From Daucus carota subsp. sativus (Eukaryota; Streptophyta; Magnoliopsida; Apiales; Apiaceae), in the NCBI RefSeq assembly GCF_001625215.2, contig NC_030389.2:408930-472929 (forward strand): 64,000 bases of DNA, in the 5' to 3' direction. The notes under the pieces were generated by a model, which searched no databases, had not been told where the DNA came from, and worked only from the letters and a program-made list of their open reading frames with translations. Position numbers and translations under genes: made by a program. Positions within the stretch are counted from its first letter, which is position 1. Each line of letters starts with the position of its first letter. Below, one piece after another: positions 26,235-36,847 of the stretch.

Positions 26235-29200
26235 TGATTATAAATAATATTTAACTATATGACAAAGACTCTAATTCGGCAAGAACCTCATTTTTTTTAA
26301 ACAAATTTTCAATAATTTTAGGTGAGTGGTATTTTAATTATATAATAAAAAATTTATATAGTGTATTTTTTTGTAATTATATTTTAATAAATATTATTAT
26401 AGTGACGATATGTGTACATATATACATCAGCATAGGGGTCGTTTGGATAAACTTAAAAAAAGTGACTTCTTACTTAAAAAAAAAGTGGACTATTAGTGAG
26501 AAGTAAGTCTAGACTTTAAGTTTATTAAAGTGTTTGAAAGAAAGTAGAAGTCCTGATAAAAAGATGGAATTTTCGGTTTCTTATATGTGCTTTTGACTTT
26601 TTACACAAACGGGTCAATAAAAGTAGAAACTAAGAGCATCTCCAAGAGCCTCCTTGTTGGCTCCTAAATATAATATAAAAAATGTGGCTCTTAGCAATTT
26701 AGAACAAAGTTAAGAGTGTGAACTCCAACAATACTCTCTACATCTCTTCTCTATTTCATATTTTATTCATATATTGGGCTCCACTACAACAAAAAAGAGA
26801 GTGAAAGATGGAGGTGAATTGGATGGAAAGATTTTTTTATTGCAAAAAAATAAGTTAGGAGCCATGTGGTGGCTCTTAACTTTGAGGAGAGAGGAGAGAG
26901 AAACAAGAGGCTCTTAAGATTTAAGAGCCATTTAAGAGTCTCTTGGAGCAACATTTTTCCTCTCCCTCCTCAAATCTCAAGTTAGGAGCCTAAATGAAGA
27001 GGCTCTTGGAGATGCTCTAAGAAGCCGGAAGCAGGAACAACCTAACATACACATGATATGACTTCAAATACAAACAAATATTACATTTAAATTACGTTTA
27101 TAACACAAATAATCTTAATTTGGAAAAGATGAACAAAAAAATATGAGATATATTGAAAAAATAATTTAAAACAACCCGTGCTTTGCACGGGTTAAAAAGC
27201 TAGTTTAAAGTAAGAGCTCAAATCTCTTATGACAACTTCCAGTAAGTTTTGGCATTTTAATAAAGGTTGTCTCTTATATGTGCTACTCCAGGAGAGCATA
27301 TTTGAAATTTATTGCAAATTCATGCTTGTAAAAATATCAGTCTTTTAGAGAAAATTTCATTAACATTCCTGATATGCAGATTCAGAACTTGGAATGTGAG
27401 ATTCAAGAGAAGACCAAGCAAATGAGGCTGTTAGAACAGAGGATAACTGAAAGTAGTGAATCTTCAGTTGCAAATGCGTCACTAGCTGATATGCAGCAGG
27501 TTTGTTTAATTTTTTTGCTATTACTATCTATGTTTTGTATGTTTGTCTTTCTGACATTCTGCACTTGTATAATGATGTGTAGATAACTCAATGTTAATTT
27601 AATTTATTCTGATTATGTCACAGACCTTAATGAGATTGATGACTCAATGTAATGAGAAGGGGTTTGACCTAGAGGTTAGTGAGCCATTACATCTTCAATT
27701 TTCAGTTTTTTAAATCAGCATCAAAGTCGACATGCTTTTATCATGTGTTCCAGGCCAGAGTATTAAATTGAAATGTATCATTGGACTGTCTGGTATTAGC
27801 AATTTAATAATTCTTTCTGCTACTTGTTCCTGCTAGCCAGTCACATTGTCTTGTTTATAATGTAGATCAAGTCGGCAGACAACCGTATACTCCAGGAACA
27901 ATTGCAGAACAAGGTAACGATAATTAGTTTTTTTTAATATTCCAAATGGAGGTACATTTTGTTTGACACCTGCACATATCTTCTTTACCTTTATATACCC
28001 CTTTGACGTATTTCCTTCTTAGTGCTCGGAGAACAAAAAATTGCAAGAGAGAATTGAATTCTTAGAGCAAAAACTGGCTTCGGCTGTTGGTGACAAAGAT
28101 TTCATGTCGTCTGATGAGTGTGGACCTAAGGAATGTGCCGATGATTTGAAAAAGAAAATAAAAGTTCAGGTGATTTGCTATATCTGTTGTTATTTCTACT
28201 GGCATGCAGTGTGGTCATGATATATATAGGAGATTGATCACATGGAGGATGATATGTTATAATATAAAAGGGTTGTCTACATGCATGGCAATTTTTTCTG
28301 AGGCCCTACTCTGAAATAATTATCAGTGACAATATGTCACTGGCAAATGTACAGAAAAGTTGATGAGACTATATCTGCACATCACAGTGTATGGTCTTAA
28401 ATGTTTGCGGCATAACTGTTTTATTCCCCTGTCTGGCCTCCTGTTGGTTCTTTCTGTTTAGTGCCAACTAAATTTTGCATCTTGGATTGTAAATACAATG
28501 TTTTGTAGGGCCTTTAGCTAACCAACATAGACAGAGATTTTTAAAAATAAATGAATTTTTGAAGAGTTCCATTGCTGGATTATCGTGATGTCATTCCTAG
28601 TTATGTAGGTGGATTGTGTATGTCTTGAATATGTTAGTTTGTTTACTCATTTGTTCTAAATCCATTGTAATATTTCTCATTACCCTTTTAGTTTGACTGG
28701 GATAAACTATATGTTGGGTTTTGCTTCTTGATTTGCTCTTTATTGTGCTATATGCAGGAGATTGAAAATGAGAAATTGAAGCTGGAACACATTCATATGT
28801 CAGAGGAGAATAGTGGATTATATGTTCAGAACCAAAAATTATCTGAAGAAGCTTCATACGCGAAGGAACTAGCTTCTGCTGCTGCCACTGAACTGAAGAA
28901 TTTGGCTGGAGAAATCACCAAGCTTTCGTTACAGAATGCAAAGCTGGAAAAAGAATTGATAAATGCTCGTGATTTAATTAACTCCAGAGGCTCTGGCGCA
29001 AATGCTAATGGTGGTAACCGCAGGCATGGTGATGCTCAGAGACATGGTAGAAGAGGACGGCTTTCTAGTCGGTCAAATGAAGTTTTAGGAATGGTGACTG
29101 ATGAGTTTGACTCATGGAATCCTGACCTAGACCATCTAAGATTGGAGTTACAGGCAAGAAAGCAAAGGGAGTCTGCCCTCGAGGCTGCTTTGGCTGAGAA

Positions 29201-30080
29201 GGAATTGACAGAAAATGAAAGCAGGAAGAAAGTTGAAGAGGGTAAGAAAAGGGAGGCTGCTCTTGAAAATGATTTAGCAAATATGTGGGTTCTAGTTGCT
29301 CAATTGAAGAAAGAGGTTGGAGCTGTCAAAGAAGCAAAGGTTAACGAGATACGTCCAATTGATATTGACCATGTGAGCAACCCAAGTACAGATGATGGTG
29401 AAATCATCAACTCAGTCCTTAAAGAGAGACAAATTTCTGATGTTATCGAGTCAGGTTATGTGATTCCCAAGGAAGAACCCCTTGTTGCTAGGTTGAAGGT
29501 AAAGTCTCTGTTAGTATATGCATTTGCATCAGTCATTCTTTAATTATTTTATTTTGCTGCTTCTTTGTTCTTTAATGGAATATGTACCTATACGTACATC
29601 TCATCTCCCCAAGCTCTTGCCTAGACCTTATTTCTGACTGGGAGATATGGATAAATTTTTGGTTTGCTGTTCCTGAGACCTAAATAATTATTGTTGTTAG
29701 ACAGTTTTAGAGTGATCTAAAAGTTGTAGCCTTCGATAGGCTTTGATAATGTATTTTTTTTAATTTTTTGTTTCAAAATATTTTCCTTAGGCTCGAATGC
29801 AAGAGATGAAGGAAAAAGAGCTCACGTCTTTGCCAAATGGAGATGTAAATTCTCATTTATGCAAAATATGTTTTGAATCAACGACTACAGCTATGCTTCT
29901 TCCTTGCCAGCATTTTTGTTGTAAGATTTTGATCATCAATTTCTAGCTACATATTTTTTAATACTTACTGCTGACATATGCCAGCCCTTTGCAGTGTGTA
30001 AATCTTGTTCAGTTGCATGTATCGAGTGTCCAATTTGTCGCACAAAGATAGCAGATAGAGTTTTTGCTTTTACTTCGTGA
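19238..30080 (+). CDS. KIN7D: KIN-7 kinesin with C-terminal RING finger (KIN-7C/D, MKRP2-like)
   Basis: Twenty-four exons with GT-AG borders and consistent phase give 1076 residues: 19238-19557, 19677-19774, 19955-20044, 20236-20288, 20851-20916, 21090-21143, 21417-21476, 21711-21789, 21966-22033, 22461-22517, 22615-22719, 22900-23004, 23203-23310, 23389-23520, 23740-23919, 24138-24329, 24566-24706, 27380-27499, 27624-27674, 27866-27913, 28023-28169, 28758-29498, 29791-29920, 29995-30080. Residues 1 to about 95 are Ser-rich, as in this subfamily. The motor (about 96-421) has P-loop GVTSSGKT, switch I SSRSH, switch II DLAGSE, and the neck motif [11 protein letters not shown]. Long coiled coils follow (about 430-1000). 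A C3HC4-type RING (about 1029-1064, CKIC...CQHFC...CPIC) ends the protein. Family role: microtubule plus-end motors of the CENP-E-like KIN-7 clade; Arabidopsis members are annotated as mitochondrial. A 3' UTR intron is likely at 30108-30494, with AATAAA at 30731. Intron 17 is enlarged by a Helitron. Confidence 0.93.
25560..25862. mobile_element. Stowaway MITE, 303 bp
   Basis: Terminal inverted repeats CTCCCTCTGTCCCTCCCATT and, from the other end, CTCCCTCCGTCCCTCCCATT, flanked by the TA dinucleotide on both sides, are diagnostic of Stowaway (Tc1/mariner) MITEs. Internally AATATGTATAAAGTAGTGG occurs twice in tandem. The open frames on the minus strand here are spurious. Confidence 0.92.
26436..27045. 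mobile_element. GTTTG-family element split by a Tourist MITE
   Basis: The left part (about 26436-26633) matches the 10265/50652 family: GTCGTTTGGATAAACTT, TTTACACAAACGGGT, AAAAGTAGAAACTAA. The right part resumes after the Tourist at 27018 with GAAGCCGGAAGC, like GAAGCCG in the copy at 50652. This shows insertion of the Tourist into a pre-existing element. The right boundary is approximate. Confidence 0.5.
26634..27017. mobile_element. Tourist-like MITE, 384 bp
   Basis: Inverted ends GAGCATCTCCAAGAGCCTC on both sides are flanked by TAA (26631-26633 and 27018-27020), the PIF/Harbinger target size. Subterminal repeats of GGCTCTTA and TTAGGAGCC add to the dyad structure. It is nested in an older repeat, itself inside the Helitron. 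Confidence 0.88.
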
Positions 30081-31281
30081 TAGTTTACTCAACACCATCA
30101 CAAACAGGTAAAGTTCCATCCATTATATTTTTGCCCTTGCATTCATTAATTACATGACTATTAATTGGTAGAATGCATTTGTTCTGGTCCACCTCTGTAT
30201 TTCAAACTATGACATTGACGTGCAGTTGTCATATTAGACTCTATTTGTCACTTCCCAAAATCTGTTTCCGCTTTTCCCTTAGTTTGTCAAAAGTGTTCAA
30301 GTGTTAGTAGTGTTTCTTTTCCGGTTCCCACATGACCATCTCCAAAAAAAAATTAAAAAAAAAATTAGAATTTCTTATTAAGTTGTAACAGAGCCTAGTA
30401 TTATGCAGTTGAGCATGATTTATTTCTCGGACATGTTCTAAAGAGTACATACTTCTATTTCTCTATTTAACTGTTTCTTCCTTCTGGTATGCAGGGATCA
30501 ATTTCAACTCAACTGTTTGTGTTTTTGGAGGCATTTTTTTATTGATCAACTTGTACGTAGCTGTTGCAAAAGAGAGAAATATACAATTCCTTTGGTGTGG
30601 AGTGTAGATAAGACCTGGAAAAGGAAAATCAGTCAAGATGAAGTAGCAGTGGGAGGGAAAGGAGAAGAAATTATATTTGCAAAATATAAACATGTAAATA
30701 TTATAACCTCTTAACCAACTTTGTGGAGATAATAAAAGAGTGTTTGGTTATTATGCTTTGCTGAAAAGCGTTGCCATTTTATGCGTGGTTTCCCATGTTT
30801 GCAAATTCTATACGTCCGATGAAGGGGATCATCTTCATATATAATCCTTCTTCCGCCTTTATTATTTTTTTACAATTTTTGAGGTAGGCAAGATTTTTTT
30901 TGTAATGGAGAAGTAGCTTTAAGAAAGAATATTTTTCGTAATTCAACGATGGGAATGGCTTTAGTGTACATATATAGCAGAATACATTCGAATTTTGAAT
31001 CTAAACTCGAAGTGCGAATTGGTTATAAACTGAACTCAAAATTTATTCTCACGACTCATAAACTCTTTTAATTCGAGTTCCTCGTCGGGTATAAACTGGA
31101 CTCAAAATTTATTTTCATATGCTCATATGGTTTGAAATCTTGAATTATGCGATGAACAACAAAAAATCTTAAATTATTCTAGGTTATCTAACAAGGGGCC
31201 TCATAGTCACTGACTCACTGTGCTCAGTGGCAACTCCAGTGATCGATTGAGTGGTAAATATAAGTTCCTTCTTTTTCAAAA
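30081..31281. other. Kinesin 3' UTR and spacer before the PPR gene
   Basis: Contains the probable spliced 3' UTR of the kinesin gene, then AT-rich sequence. At 30990-31130 two similar direct copies contain the words ATAAACTG-ACTCAAAATTTATT. The frame at 30517-30714 has no recognisable content. Confidence 0.4.
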
Positions 31282-32838
31282 TTGAAGCAATTTGCTGTCA
31301 TGAATTTACTCAAACTCTCTGCCCGCTCCATTTCTTCATCTCCATCTCCTCCAAAATTATCAACACCACCCTCAAATCTCCCATGGATATCCCCTCTTCA
31401 CTACCTCAACCCCACCTCCAAACCCTCCCCAACCCCCCCAGCACCCCCCACTCCCACCCCCCCAAAACCCTCCAAATTCATCTCCCACCAAACAGCCCTC
31501 ACTCTAATCAAAAACCAAAAAAACCCCCAAAAAGCCCTCGACATCTTCAACAAAGCAGCAGCCCAGAAGGGCTTCAATCACAACAACTCCACATACGCCG
31601 TCATTCTCCACAAGCTCGCACTTTTCAAGAAGTTCCATGCTGTTGAAGCGCTTGTTCATCAGATGGGCTATGAAACTTGTAAGTTTAATGAAGGTATTTT
31701 TGTGAATTTGATGACCCATTATGCTAAATCATTGATGTTTCATAAAGTTGTTGAGATGTTTGATTCTATTGAGGTGGTTGTGAGAGAGAAGCCTTCTCTG
31801 AAAGCTATTAGTACTTGTTTGAATCTTCTTGTGGAGGCTAATCAGGTTGGTTTAGCTAGGAGTTTCTTGTTGAAATTGAGTAAAGATCGTAACTTTGCGG
31901 CGAATACTTGTGTTTTTAATATCTTGGTTAAGCATCATTGTAAAAGAGGTAATCTTGATTATGCTTTTGAAGTTGTGGAGGAGATGAAGAAGGCGGATGT
32001 TTCCCGTCCTAATTTGATTACCTACTCGACTTTGATGAATGGGCTTTGTGTAAAAGGGAGACTTGAGGAGGCGTTTGAGTTGTTTGAGGAAATGGTGTCG
32101 AAGGAACAGATATTGCCTGATGCATTAACTTATAATGTTTTGATCACGGGGTTTTGTCAGAATGGGAAGGTTGATCGAGCTAAGAAGATATTGGATTTCA
32201 TGAGGAAGAATGGATGTGTGCCGAATATAATCAATTATTCGACATTAATGAATGGGTTTTTGAAGGAGTGTAGGTTTAATGATGTCAAGGAAGTTTTTGA
32301 TGAGATAAAGAATGCTGGTCTCAAACCTGATAAAATTTGTTATACAACTTTGATTACTTGTCTGTGTCGATCTGGTGCAATTGATGAAGCTATTGATGTG
32401 CTGCAAGAGATGAAACAGGAAGAATGCAGAACTGATACTGTAATCTTTAATGTTATACTAGGGGGATTATGCAGCCATAATAGATTTGATGAGGCTCTTG
32501 AGATGCTCGAGAGACTCCCCCTCAAGGGCATTTTTCTGAACAAGGCAAGTTATAGGATTGTTTTAAATTCTTTGAGCAAGGAAGGAGGACTAGAAAAGGC
32601 GTCTGGATTGTTGGTCATGATGCTGAGCAGGGGGTTTGTGCCGCATTTTGCCACATCAAACGAATTGCTCGCACAGCTGTGTAAAGCTGGAAGGGCAGCA
32701 GATGCAACCACAATATTGTTTGGAATGATGAACATGGGATTTAAACCAGAGCCCGACTCATGGAGTCTTTTGATAGACTTAATATGCAGAGAAAGAAAGC
32801 TAGTGACCGTATTCGAACTACTTGATGAATTAACTTAA
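31282..32838 (+). CDS. P-type pentatricopeptide repeat protein (At5g18475-like), intronless
   Basis: A single 518-codon frame. Residues 1 to about 70 are Ser/Pro/Arg-rich with few acids, as in an organelle targeting sequence; Met-7 (31300) is an equally plausible start. From about residue 90 there are roughly eleven 35-residue PPR units, with motifs such as VFNILVKHHCKRGNLDYAFEV, ITYSTLMNGLCVKGRLEEAF, LTYNVLITGFCQNGKVDRA and ICYTTLITCLCRSGAIDEA. There are no L/S variants, E/DYW tail or SMR domain, so it is P-class; such proteins bind organelle RNA sequence-specifically to stabilise, process or help translate it. The GFNHNNSTYAVILHKLA and EKPSLKAISTCLNLLVEANQ segments recall Arabidopsis At5g18475 (from memory). 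The codons for the N-terminal region are extremely C-rich on the plus strand, unlike the rest. Confidence 0.92.
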   Translation: MKQFAVMNLLKLSARSISSSPSPPKLSTPPSNLPWISPLHYLNPTSKPSPTPPAPPTPTPPKPSKFISHQTALTLIKNQKNPQKALDIFNKAAAQKGFNHNNSTYAVILHKLALFKKFHAVEALVHQMGYETCKFNEGIFVNLMTHYAKSLMFHKVVEMFDSIEVVVREKPSLKAISTCLNLLVEANQVGLARSFLLKLSKDRNFAANTCVFNILVKHHCKRGNLDYAFEVVEEMKKADVSRPNLITYSTLMNGLCVKGRLEEAFELFEEMVSKEQILPDALTYNVLITGFCQNGKVDRAKKILDFMRKNGCVPNIINYSTLMNGFLKECRFNDVKEVFDEIKNAGLKPDKICYTTLITCLCRSGAIDEAIDVLQEMKQEECRTDTVIFNVILGGLCSHNRFDEALEMLERLPLKGIFLNKASYRIVLNSLSKEGGLEKASGLLVMMLSRGFVPHFATSNELLAQLCKAGRAADATTILFGMMNMGFKPEPDSWSLLIDLICRERKLVTVFELLDELT

Positions 32839-33244
32839 ACAGATTTGTCATTTATTTTTTAACTGTCTATTTAAAATGAGTGCTAAACTGGCTTCTTGGA
32901 AGAAACTGAGGCGTACGAAGAATGAAAGAATTTATTACTGCAAAAAGATCACAAAACCCAACATATTCAAGTATAATGAGTTGGTGAGGCTGTATAAGTT
33001 TACCAGTCAGTTGATGTATAGATGCTTATCCTTCTTGTGTAGAAACATATAATGTATAAATAAGATGGGCTATGTTAGTCATGCTTTTACTGTTTATTTA
33101 TATTTCTAGATTAAATTGCTAGATGATCAAGTTACTCATAACCTTACTTGCCTGTAGATATGCTGTGGGGCATAACATTTTGATATGGCATTTTGAAGCA
33201 GAGATCCTATCAAGTCAAATTATGCTCCCCACAGCAGGCAGTAC
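32839..33244. other. PPR 3' UTR and spacer
   Basis: No gene is seen. The sequence runs into the truncated 5' edge of the LINE remnant; I could not place a target-site duplication. Confidence 0.4.
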
Positions 33245-34476
33245 TAATTGATTCCTAAGAAGGATAATGCAGATTGCAGACAACATGAAAGATCTTCGTC
33301 CAATTTCTCTGTGTAATGTTTTGTACAAAATCATTGCGAAGGTTTTAGCAAATCAACTTCGAGTTATTTTGCCATATGTCATTACTGAAAATCAGTCAGC
33401 GTTTGTGCCAGGTAGGAGCATTACGGATAATGTTCTGGTAGCTTTTGAGTTGCTGTATTATATGGAACAGAAGAAACGAGGTACAGAAGGGGAAGTGGCT
33501 TTGAAACTTGATGTTAGTAAGGCCTACGATCGTGTAGACTGGGGATGTTTAAAGCACCGACACAAATGGGATTCTTGGACAAGTGGATAGCCTGGATTAT
33601 GTTATGTGTGATGACTGTCTCATATTCAGTAAATTTTAATGGCTCTCAGGGAAGCCCTATTGTTCCGTTGAGAGGGCTTCGCCAAGGTGACCCGCTGTGG
33701 CCATATCTATTCTTATTATGTGTTGAAGGTTTATCTTGTTCGATATAAAAAGCAGCCGAGGAAGGTACTATTAATGGTTGTCGTATTCATGTGCAAGCTC
33801 CATCAGTTACTCATTCGTTATTCGCAGATGATAGCTTTCTTTTTTGTAAAGCAACTATGGAGGAAGTTAAAAAGATTAAATTAATTCTGCAGAAATATGA
33901 AGTGCACTCAGGGCTGGATATAAATTTCTAGAGAAATTGGGTATATTCTTTAGTGCAAATGTAAGGATGGATAAGCAAATGGAACTAAAAAATTTGATGG
34001 GGTTTTAGGGGAAGGGAAATACCTGGGCTTGCCTTCTCTTATTGGCAAGTCGAAGAAAAAGGTGTTTAGCTTTTTAAAGGATCGCCTCTGGAACAGAATT
34101 TAGGGATGGAGTGTGAAATGCTTGTTGCGTGTTGGGAAAGCAGTCCTTCTGTGAAATGTTGCTCAAGTTGTTCCCTCATATGCTATGTCGTGTTTTATGT
34201 TGCCCAAATCTTTATGTCAAGAACTTAGAAAGAATGATAAACAGTTTTTGGTGGGGCTCGAATAACAGCAGTAGGAAAGGGATTCGATGGTTGTCCTGGA
34301 CTAATATGAGCATGTCAAAAAGTACAGGGGGTATAGGATTTAGAGATTTATATGGGTTTAATCTCGCTTTGCTAGGAAAACATTGTTGGACTTTTGTGAG
34401 TAATTAGTTGCAAGGGTCTATAAGGCGAGGTGTTTCCAAATACTTTGTTATTTGAAGCAATTCGTGGTTTTTTTTT

Positions 34477-34507
<31 letters not shown>

Positions 34508-35345
34508 GGGGTGAGCTTTATCTGGTCAGGTCTGTGCCAAGCGAAGGAGGCTCTTAAACAAGGTTTTAGATGGACTCTTGGAGATGGAGAAAATATCAGA
34601 GTTTTTAGAGATCCTTGGTTAAAAGGAATGGAGGACTACAGAGTCAACAATACATATGCTAGTACATCAGGTGGAGGTATTTGCTCCTGTAAGAAGCAGT
34701 GGGTTATTTTAAAGCTAAACAATTCATTCTCGAATTGTGATGCTAAGGCTATCTTGGCAGTACCTATCCCCGGAAATCAGGTCTCGGATCGCATGGATTA
34801 GATTTAAAATGTTGATGGGAAGTATAGTATGAAGTCTGACTACAGGTTCTGGCATAAGAATTATAGTAATTGTCAACAAGATCCTTTTGATCCAGGTTGG
34901 GTAAAGCTGTGGAAAGTGGATGCACCTCAGTCCTCATAAAATCCGAGTCTTCATATGGCGGATATGCAAGAATAATCTCCCTGTGCAGAACATGCTGAAA
35001 GGAAAAGGAGTTCAAACTACGATTCTCTGCCCCATGTGTGAGGTGGATGTTGAACACCTCCTTCATATTTGTCTTGATTGTAAGTTCATTAAGACTTGTT
35101 GGAGAGCTGCAGGGATAGAATTTGATGCTTTAGGAATAGAGTCTTGCTCGGAGTGGTTGCTTCAAAATCTGGCTTCTAAAACAGGTGATAAGTTATTAAA
35201 CGAGGGACAATTAACTACTTGGAAGTGGGATCTATGCTTCTTGAATGCTCTTCAAGGCTTCGTTTTTGTCTGGATGTTTCTATTTTCATTTGCTAAAAAT
35301 GTAGCTAGCCTGATTTTGGTTAAATGCTAAAGTTTTATTCAAATA
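33245..35345 (+). pseudogene. 5'-truncated, frameshifted LINE (L1-type) reverse transcriptase remnant
   Basis: Conceptual reading through several frames gives, in order: reverse transcriptase start (IPKKDNA, then MKDLRPISLCNVLYKIIAK); ITENQSAFVPGRSITDNVL with the catalytic region LKLDVSKAYDRVDW; a GLRQGDPL motif; SLFADDSFLF, the expected (F)ADD catalytic box; HSGLDINF; and, after a damaged zone, a zf-RVT zinc-binding region (CPMCEVDVEHLLHICLDC...CW, 35020-35100). The endonuclease is absent, the RNase H is missing, and stops and frameshifts are frequent, so it is dead. A (T)19(G)25 tract interrupts it at 34468. Confidence 0.9.
34468..34511. repeat. (T)19(G)25 homopolymer junction
   Basis: Nineteen T followed directly by twenty-five G in the LINE remnant. 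It creates an artificial open frame (34430-34801) with a run of Phe and Gly codons. Long G runs are rare and error-prone in sequencing, so an artefact is possible. Confidence 0.95.
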
Positions 35346-36847
35346 AAGAAAATCTTAAAAATAAGTTAAAGAATTATAGTTTATTGAAGAATTAAAGTGT
35401 GTTGCAAGCTGTGGCAAAAAAAAAAAAAAGTGTCTTGCAAGTATTTTTTTTACTAAAAACTAATTTTTGAAAAACTGCTTGGAGGAGATTTTTAGATGGC
35501 ATATATATAGTCCAAATACAAAAAACTATTTAAATAACTATTTATCACAGAGTTTCACATGAAATAATTAATTCAACGCGTACTCAAAATAATTCATATA
35601 GGCTCCTAATTGGAATATGATTAATTCAATGAAATCAATGAAATTCTTGATTTTCTAATAGACTCTTAATTGAAATATGATCTCATATAAGGATTTTTAA
35701 AAGACTAGGAACGTCATGAGATTTTACGAGACTCACGTAGCTAATCGTTAAAATAGATTTTTTATTTGGTCGATATAAATTAATTAATAAATCATATTTC
35801 AATCCGTGTTAAATTAAAGGGGCATCATTCTTTCTAGGATTTTTAATAATTTAATTATAATTACAATTTATTCCTGACATTTATCAATAATGTCACAAAT
35901 TTTTGATTGATAGTCATTCAATTCTCTTTTTCAAAAATTTAGGATATTATTTGAGATTGGGAATTTGGGCCATCAATTTGACCCAACAACCCTAACTCAA
36001 TATCTGTTCTAGGAACTCGTTTGGTTAATCTTATGATTTATAACTCAAGGTACCTTCGGACTTAATGTAAATTATCTGACGAGCTGAGATTTTAAAAAAT
36101 CTGTTTGGATAATTTTGATTTATTAACGATTTATTGGTTACTAAAAATATAATAATAAAAATAAAAGTGTTTCACAAGTAATTTATGATTTATGGATAAT
36201 TTTTATCAAAAAAATTCAAAAAAAATAAGTTACTAAAAAAATACCTCAAACTAACTTTCAACTTTAAGTCAGTTTCTGGCTTAATTCTGACTTTAAGCCG
36301 GTTTCTCATTTATTATACAAATAGATATTTTTCAGTTTAGAATTGAAAACAGCTTTAAGCAACCGGAACATTTTAATGTGTTCTAAATACCATATTAAAA
36401 TAAAATTGATTATTGTTTATATTATATAGTTTTACAAAATAAAAAAATTACATCACTTAAAAAATTATATCAGATCTATTGTAAACTATAAAATTTATTT
36501 TCCAAATACAAATAAATACTTTTAAATATTTAATCAAAAAATAATCATTTTAAGTTCTAGAAAATTGGAAGAGACATTTATTCAGTGATTAATTAACGTC
36601 TTTGAAATAGAAAAAGAAATAATATTTTACATGAAAAAACTTTAGGAAGCAAAGTAATCATTTGAAACTCTTTATTTGGATTGAATTTTCTTTTAAAATA
36701 TGCTATCAGTATCATTATCATTATAATTGAATAGAAGTTGTATATTTGTGCTACCTTGTAGAGGAGAAAAAGAAGAGTATATTTGCATAAGTTAAACGCG
36801 ACCGCACCCTAGAACACTGTTGCGTTGTAATACACAGGCTATTCACA
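35346..36847. other. AT-rich spacer upstream of the AIR carboxylase gene
   Basis: Just after the LINE, GTGTTGCAAGC and GTCTTGCAAG flank an A-rich tract (35399-35441), possibly the poly(A) tail region. From about 36010 to 36370 there is a degraded member of the GTTTG-ended repeat family (GTTTGGTTAATCTTATGATTTA, later AGCAACCGGAAC). The promoter of the downstream gene must lie near its 3' end. No genes seen. Confidence 0.4.

Larger units (their letters stand above)
25353..27203 (+). mobile_element. Helitron in kinesin intron 17 (about 1.85 kb, with nested MITEs)
   Basis: The 5' end starts TCTATTATATATCTAATAG directly after an A. The 3' end is a GC-rich hairpin CCCGTGCTTTGCACGGG, a short A-rich spacer and CTAG, followed directly by T. 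This is the Helitron signature: TC start, 16-20 nt hairpin near the end, CTRR terminus, insertion between A and T with no target duplication. No Rep/helicase is visible, so it is non-autonomous. It accounts for most of the 2.7-kb intron. Inside are a Stowaway, a Tourist nested in an older repeat, and a TA/CATA microsatellite at about 26150-26230. Confidence 0.72.

Noticed and set aside
34430..34801. 123-codon frame with poly-Phe and poly-Gly
   Set aside because: Created by the (T)19(G)25 tract in the dead LINE; the flanking parts fit LINE sequence.
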